A stretch of 53,748 nt of DNA. It comes from SAR202 cluster bacterium Io17-Chloro-G4. GTDB taxonomy: Bacteria; Chloroflexota; Dehalococcoidia; Lucifugimonadales; UBA3495. Positions 53,726 through 53,748 of this stretch are shown here, in pieces. The position numbers were made by a program, and so were the translations under genes. Under the pieces are notes generated by a model. The model saw nothing but the letters and a program-made list of their open reading frames with translations. It did no database searches and was not told where the DNA came from. Where the stretch lies: the NCBI GenBank assembly GCA_002816455.1, contig MUCR01000042.1, forward strand, positions 1 to 53,748, given 5' to 3'. Position 1 is the first letter of the stretch. Each line of letters starts with the position of its first letter.

Positions 53726-53748
53726 GCGGGCTCACTATTTATCCCGCC

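Overview
The window is about 54 kb of dense, moderately GC-rich bacterial DNA from one chromosome. It has housekeeping genes (ileS, mutM, ffh, proBA, mfd, a tRNA-Pro) and no phage, plasmid, transposase, integrase or CRISPR genes. The right half is packed with luciferase-like flavin/F420 monooxygenases, GMC oxidoreductases, amidohydrolases, a cyclase, isochorismatase-type hydrolases and carboxymuconolactone-decarboxylase proteins. Together with a long type-2-like IleRS and many short palindromic repeats, this suggests a heterotrophic Chloroflexota of the SAR202/Dehalococcoidia type. That placement is inference from gene content; no search could be run.

Positions 1-25,000 are mainly housekeeping and genome maintenance. 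There is a 3'-partial-window ileS, followed by mutM, an AhpD/CMD-type redox protein, a flavodoxin-like protein, a minus-strand run of sbcC-like, GNAT and PPOX genes, an ABC-2 exporter pair, ffh, an AlkA-like glycosylase, a translationally coupled mug-thpR pair, an amidohydrolase, a peroxiredoxin-like protein, proB-proA plus a small unknown protein, mfd and a thioredoxin-like lipoprotein. Five DNA-repair genes (mutM, sbcC, alkA-like, mug-like, mfd) lie within 21 kb.

The most interesting point in this half is two genes interrupted by an in-frame TGA exactly where the family carries a redox cysteine: CPF-TGA in the CMD protein at 3865-4449 and SLP-TGA in the peroxiredoxin-like protein at 16300-16830. 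In both cases a hairpin with a G among its first loop bases follows at the distance expected of a bacterial SECIS. I read both as selenoproteins, which implies the organism encodes selenocysteine.

Positions 25,000-26,800 hold tRNA-Pro(CGG), a strong terminator, a secreted beta-rich surface protein and a second terminator.

Positions 26,800-53,725 look like a catabolic island. It holds five LLM-class flavin/F420 oxidoreductases, two GMC oxidoreductase paralogues with an isochorismatase-type hydrolase between them, an HpaB-type flavin hydroxylase, a two-subunit TPP decarboxylase, a CMD protein, amidohydrolase, cyclase and cupin proteins, a kynureninase-like PLP enzyme, three alpha/beta hydrolases, an oxidoreductase with two MaoC/hot-dog proteins, and an EamA exporter. 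A plausible joint role is oxygenation, ring or ester opening and decarboxylation of recalcitrant organic matter; substrates cannot be read from the sequence.

At least six families of short palindromic repeats fill the gaps. One copy is inserted in frame inside ileS, and long GGGGATTA-based hairpins bracket one GMC gene. Two genes (the PD40 lipoprotein at 29253 and the cyclase at 31352) each need one frameshift to read through, which may be assembly error or real decay.
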